Source of the DNA: Oceanospirillum sp048265165
GTDB taxonomy: Bacteria; Pseudomonadota; Gammaproteobacteria; Pseudomonadales; Halomonadaceae
Direction of reading: 5' to 3'
DNA: 64,000 nucleotides
Assembly (NCBI RefSeq): GCF_048265165.1
Contig: NZ_JBLXCD010000002.1
Location: 434,001-498,000, forward strand
Positions 60,401 through 64,000 of this stretch are shown piece after piece. A program made the translations under genes and the position numbers. How positions within the stretch are numbered: position 1 is the stretch's first letter; each line of letters begins with the position of its first letter. A model generated the notes under the pieces. That model saw only the letters and a program-made list of their open reading frames with translations, had not been told where the DNA came from and did no database searches.

Positions 60401-62401
60401 TTAAAGATCGACTCTTAAGCCGGAATAGACGAAGCGCCCGGGATGCGGGCCCTGGTCGTAGGGATCTGAAGGGTCTTTAGTGACATCAGCGAGGTTGTCG
60501 ACGCCCAGATAGACTTTCAGATGCGGATTGATTTGCTGATTCAGTTTCAGATCCCAGGTGCTCCAGGCGGGCGTGTAATGCTTATTGTCGACATCGCTAA
60601 AGCTCTTACTCTCATAACTGCCCAGCAGCGAAGCACTAAAACCTGATCCCGGCTTGAGCGTCAGGCCGGTTTTAAACTGCTGCTGAGGACGACCGGTAAG
60701 CTGCTTTCCTGTCGATGCATTTTCGGTATCCATCAAGGTCAGTGCCGTATCCCAATACAGCAGGTGACGCCACTGACCTTTTAGCGCCAGCTCGGCACCG
60801 GTAATTGTGGCTCGGTCAATATTCAGATATTCGTAAATGACGACGGATGGTGTACTTCTGGGGTGGTCAGCATTCGAGGCAGACGTGATGAGGTCGGTCA
60901 GATTATTGCGATAAAGACTCAGATCCATACTCAGCCCGGAGGGGAAGCTCAGCTCTGCACCAATCTGATAACTATCCGAGCGCTCCGGCTGAAGGTCCGG
61001 GTTTCCCATGACCATATAGCCCAAATTACTATGATCAAAAACGTAGTAGCGTTCTTTAAGGTTAGGAACACGATATCCCATGCCCACACCCGCCCGAATA
61101 CGCACCTCCGCAGCATCTAGCCAGTCTGGGGTATAAGATAGATTGACCTTGGGCGTGTAGTGACTGCCAAAATCAGAATCATACTGATAGCGCACACCGG
61201 GCAATAACTCCCAGTGACTTCCCAGAAAAATATCGTTCTGAACAAACAGTTCGGCACTCTTGTTATCCGTTCCGTTACCGATCTCTTCCGTTCGCTGATA
61301 ACCGGTCAGGGTGGGCTTATCCAGATACTGTTCCAGCTCTGCCTGGGACAGATCGGCTCCCAGGGTCAGTAGCTGGTTATCGGCCAGAGGCGTGTCCCAT
61401 TGGACACTACCTCGAAGAATCTTTTGTTCTGCGGTACGGATATCACCTTTCTCGGTGGTATCACTAAACGTTTCCTGGGTCAGATATAAAGCCAGCTTAT
61501 CCTCACCAAACTGAAAACGCGCCCCTGCATCCAGATGCTGACGTTCCGCAACTTCGGTTTTATCCCGATAACCCACTCCAGGTGTAAACAGCAGGTTCTC
61601 TGCAGTGGTGTCTTCTTTGTAGTAACTGGGCTCAACAAAGTATTCATTACCCGACAGTGTTTCATAGGTCAGGCGCGCAGAAACATTGGTTTTTGTGCCG
61701 GATAAACCATCTCTGCCGGGTGTATCCAGATCAAGATCATAACCATCGGTATCCCTGACGCTGCCATTCAGTACGGCACTCCAGTTACCTTTATTCATCC
61801 CAAGATTTAATTGACCATAGCGGGAGCTGATATCCTGCGCCCTACCGCCCAGACTCAAATCAGAGTTACCGATGTTCCCCTGATCATAGCTGCCGGCATC
61901 GGCGGTTACAGAAAGACTGAACGCTTTATCCGGTCGACGGGTGATAATATTCACCACACCACCCATCGCTGAACTGCCATACAGCGCTGAAGTGGCACCT
62001 TTTACGATCTCTATACGTTCAATATCCGCAGTGGCCAGTTGACTGACATCCACCGATGAGCCTGTACTGGCCGTGACAGGTCGGCCATTAACCAGAATCA
62101 GAACCCGATCAGCATCCAGCCCCTGCAACCAGACTTCCTGACCGCCTTTACCATGAATATCTTTCAGCATAAGACCCGAAACCGTTTTCAGCGCTTCGCT
62201 GACATTGCGGGCATGTAACGTATCAATCAGTTCCCGGGAGATCACCTCAGTGCGTACCGGAGCATCCTCCAGCAGGCGCTCGGTTCGGGTGCCGGTCACC
62301 ACCCAGGTCTCTTCCCCGGAAACCCCGTCATCTGCTGAAAGCACGACGCCCGAAGACAACAGAGCCACTGAGAAAACGATCAGATTTAAGGGATATTTCA
62401 C
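60401..62401 (-). CDS. TonB-dependent heme receptor (HmuR-like)
   Basis: A 666-residue outer membrane receptor with a signal peptide (about 1-22), a plug domain (RNVSEALKTVSGLMLKDIHGKGGQEVWLQGLD region; GATSALYGSSAMGGVVNI), and a beta barrel ending in an aromatic-type strand (GRFVYSGLRVDL). The heme-receptor boxes appear as YRVPNLKERYY and MGNPDLQPERS (variants of FRAP and NPNL), with a His between them (VFDHSN). It takes heme from the surface lipoprotein and passes it to HmuT using TonB. Fur boxes are upstream at 62446 and 62482. Confidence 0.92.
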   Translation of the reverse strand: MKYPLNLIVFSVALLSSGVVLSADDGVSGEETWVVTGTRTERLLEDAPVRTEVISRELIDTLHARNVSEALKTVSGLMLKDIHGKGGQEVWLQGLDADRVLILVNGRPVTASTGSSVDVSQLATADIERIEIVKGATSALYGSSAMGGVVNIITRRPDKAFSLSVTADAGSYDQGNIGNSDLSLGGRAQDISSRYGQLNLGMNKGNWSAVLNGSVRDTDGYDLDLDTPGRDGLSGTKTNVSARLTYETLSGNEYFVEPSYYKEDTTAENLLFTPGVGYRDKTEVAERQHLDAGARFQFGEDKLALYLTQETFSDTTEKGDIRTAEQKILRGSVQWDTPLADNQLLTLGADLSQAELEQYLDKPTLTGYQRTEEIGNGTDNKSAELFVQNDIFLGSHWELLPGVRYQYDSDFGSHYTPKVNLSYTPDWLDAAEVRIRAGVGMGYRVPNLKERYYVFDHSNLGYMVMGNPDLQPERSDSYQIGAELSFPSGLSMDLSLYRNNLTDLITSASNADHPRSTPSVVIYEYLNIDRATITGAELALKGQWRHLLYWDTALTLMDTENASTGKQLTGRPQQQFKTGLTLKPGSGFSASLLGSYESKSFSDVDNKHYTPAWSTWDLKLNQQINPHLKVYLGVDNLADVTKDPSDPYDQGPHPGRFVYSGLRVDL

Positions 62402-62445
62402 AATAGATCCTGCAACCAGAGATATTAAGTTAATTTGAAGCTAAA

Positions 62446-62496
62446 CGATAATAATTAGCATTAAATTAAAATACAATGGTAATGAGAACTATTTTT
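62446..62496 (-). promoter_or_regulatory. Fur boxes upstream of the heme receptor operon
   Basis: CGATAATAATTAGCA (62446-62460) matches 12 of 14 positions of the Fur 7-1-7 consensus. A second weaker match TGAGAACTATTTTTA lies at 62482-62496. They sit 45 to 95 bases before the receptor start on the minus strand. Confidence 0.7.
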
Positions 62497-62512
62497 ATTT
62501 TTGGCGCAGGTA

Positions 62513-62537
62513 TAAAAAAACGGCCCTCAGGCCGTTT
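62513..62537 (-). terminator. terminator after trmB
   Basis: AAACGGCC / GGCCGTTT (62518-62525 with 62530-62537) closes a 4-base loop. On the minus strand it is followed by a T run. Confidence 0.88.
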
Positions 62538-62558
62538 CACAAAAACAGATTCAGCTTA

Positions 62559-63344
62559 TCAGCTTACCCGACGATAGATAATATCCCACACGCCATGACC
62601 GAGGCGCTCACCCCGTTTTTCAAACTTGGTAATCGGCCGGGAATCCGGGCGCGGTACATAGTCACCATCGGCAGCGGTATTTTCATAACCTTCCGCAACC
62701 TGCATCACTTCTACCATATGCTCGGCGTAATTTTCCCAATCAGTGGCCATATGGAAGCGACCACCCACTTTCAGTTTCTTGCGCAACAGCTGAACAAATT
62801 CAGGCTGCACAATACGACGCTTATGATGGCGCTTTTTGTGCCATGGGTCCGGGAAAAATAGCTGCAGCAGGTCAACCGAGCCATCCGGAATGCATTGGTT
62901 CAGAATCTCAACGGCATCGTCTTCATAAGCCCGCAGATTGGTCAGGCCAGCATCGCCAGCTTCGGCCAGTAACTTACCAACGCCCGGCGTGTGCACTTCG
63001 ATACCGATAAAGTTATGATCTGGCATGGTTTTCGCTTGTTCAAACAGGGAGTGGCCCATACCAAAACCGATCTCGATCACCAGGGGTGCCTCTCGACCAA
63101 AAACCTGTTGCGGGTCGATTTCACCCTGCTCCAGAGTCAGCCCCCATTTTGGCCAGAACTCATCCATACCACGCTGTTGGCCCGCCGTCATACGACCGGT
63201 ACGCAGGACAAAGCTGCGAATACGGCGCTTATGTTCTTCAGGCGTTTCGTTCTCTTTTCTTTCCTGGCTTTCTACCGGCTGCCCAGAAACCTCAGCCTCG
63301 TTGACAGCTTGATTCGGGTTTTGAGCATCAGTTGCATCAGACAT
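62559..63344 (-). CDS. trmB: tRNA (guanine-N7-)-methyltransferase TrmB
   Basis: TrmB makes m7G46 in tRNAs. The SAM motif is VIEIGFGMGHSL (about 89-100), followed by LLQLFFPDPWHKKRHHKRR (about 158-176) and the late TKFEKRG that define the family. The first 40 residues are polar, charged and probably disordered, and lengthen it to 261. It follows thiG, as in Pseudomonas, and is convergent with nothing: the heme receptor operon begins downstream on the same strand behind a terminator. Confidence 0.94.
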   Translation of the reverse strand: MSDATDAQNPNQAVNEAEVSGQPVESQERKENETPEEHKRRIRSFVLRTGRMTAGQQRGMDEFWPKWGLTLEQGEIDPQQVFGREAPLVIEIGFGMGHSLFEQAKTMPDHNFIGIEVHTPGVGKLLAEAGDAGLTNLRAYEDDAVEILNQCIPDGSVDLLQLFFPDPWHKKRHHKRRIVQPEFVQLLRKKLKVGGRFHMATDWENYAEHMVEVMQVAEGYENTAADGDYVPRPDSRPITKFEKRGERLGHGVWDIIYRRVS

Positions 63345-63457
63345 TGTCGTTCTTTAAACCTGTATGGTGTTATTTAAAAAGTGAGGGTATTGATTGAAAA
63401 ACATCGGCAACCCTGTAAAACAGGCCTGCCCGAATCTCAGTGCACTTACGGATAAAC

Positions 63458-64000
63458 TCAGTCAATCAGCCCATCTAACGGAGATGATGCACTGGCATAT
63501 TTTTTACGGGGCATACGTCCAGCACGATAAGCTTCACGGCCAGCCTCAATCGCCTTGCGCATAGCCGAAGCCATCAGCACCGGGTCTTTCGCTCCGGCAA
63601 TGGCTGTGTTCATCAAAACCGCTTCACAACCCATCTCCATGGCGATGGCTGCATCAGAAGCTGTACCCACACCGGCATCCACCAGCACTGGAATATTAGC
63701 GCTTTCCATGATGATACGGATGTTGTGAGGGTTGAGAATACCCAGACCGGAACCGATCAGAGAGCCCAACGGCATAATGGCACACGCCCCCATATCCTCC
63801 AGTTTTTTTGCTGCAATCGGATCATCATTGCAGTAAACCATGACATCAAAACCATCGGAGATCAGGGTTTTCATCGCCTTCAGAGTTTCTTCCATATCCG
63901 GGTATAGCGTCTTCTGATCGCCCAGTACTTCCAGCTTCACCAGATTATGGCCATCCAGCAACTCACGGGCCAGACGACAGGTACGCACGGCATCTTCAGC
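63458..64000 (-). CDS. thiG: thiazole synthase ThiG, partial
   Basis: ThiG forms the thiazole phosphate of thiamine from DXP, dehydroglycine and ThiS-thiocarboxylate. About 180 C-terminal residues are visible; the 5' end is beyond the right edge of the window, and the frame stays open to position 64000. Family blocks include KLEVLGD, LYPD, GFDVMVYCNDDP, GACAIMPLGSLIGSGLG, VPVLVDAGVGTASDAAIAMEMGCEAVLMNTAIAGAKDP (in parts). With thiC at 38 kb, thiamine synthesis is represented twice in the window. Confidence 0.93.
   Translation of the reverse strand, partial: AEDAVRTCRLARELLDGHNLVKLEVLGDQKTLYPDMEETLKAMKTLISDGFDVMVYCNDDPIAAKKLEDMGACAIMPLGSLIGSGLGILNPHNIRIIMESANIPVLVDAGVGTASDAAIAMEMGCEAVLMNTAIAGAKDPVLMASAMRKAIEAGREAYRAGRMPRKKYASASSPLDGLID

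Noticed and set aside
1..64000. CRISPR arrays, tRNA or rRNA genes, prophage or transposase genes
   Set aside because: No regular 25-40-base spacers, no clover-leaf with CCA end, and no integrase other than the chromosomal XerC was seen.

Overview
The window reads as chromosomal DNA of a marine-type gammaproteobacterium close to the Oceanospirillales/Pseudomonadales. This is inference from gene content and gene order. Several blocks keep an order I recall from Pseudomonas: engB / cytochrome c4 / dsbA; argH-lptM-lysA-dapF-DUF484-xerC-yigB; hemC-hemD-hemX-hemY; pilT / yggS-proC-yggT-metX-metW-DUF4426-rdgB-hemW; and trmB-thiG. I saw no tRNA, rRNA, CRISPR array, transposase or phage gene.

Layout. 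1-6.4 kb: the 3' part of a GNAT/acyltransferase gene, fabI, a Cache/degenerate-GGDEF signalling protein, an LpxL-type acyltransferase and ettA. 6.4-11.9 kb: a TRAP permease pair with no solute receptor beside it, dsbA, cytochrome c4, engB. 11.2-17.4 kb: a seven-gene minus-strand operon for arginine, lysine and cell-wall precursors plus XerC. 17.8-22.3 kb: hemCDXY. 22.3-22.5 kb: a probable Fur-controlled small RNA resembling PrrF/ArrF, with two Fur boxes, a -35/-10 pair and a strong terminator. 22.7-32.8 kb: a DEAD-box helicase, pilT, and the yggS-to-hemW block. 32.8-39.9 kb: a PAS/GGDEF/EAL protein, tolC, an unknown small gene, and thiC behind a TPP riboswitch.

40.0-50.4 kb is the main accessory region. 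It is two divergent gene sets around a LysR regulator: on the minus side an FMO-like flavoprotein, a RidA-like protein without the usual arginine, a DUF1028 protein, an M20 deacylase and a 2-hydroxyacid dehydrogenase; on the plus side a fused permease-ATPase, a PhyH-type dioxygenase, an amino-acid-type binding protein and a class II aldolase-fold protein. Together they suggest uptake and oxidative breakdown of an N-containing, amino-acid-like compound that I cannot identify. The transporter leader carries a 12-bp perfect inverted repeat covering its own ribosome binding site.

50.6-54.5 kb holds a SUOX-like periplasmic protein coupled to a diguanylate cyclase, an SDR enzyme and an intracellular PHA depolymerase. 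54.6-62.5 kb is a heme acquisition locus (HutZ-like, hmuTUV, hmuS, a HmuY-like lipoprotein, a TonB receptor) with Fur boxes in both control regions. The window ends in trmB and a truncated thiG.

A recurring oddity is duplication of gene 3' ends including the stop codon, seen at ettA, metW and thiC.
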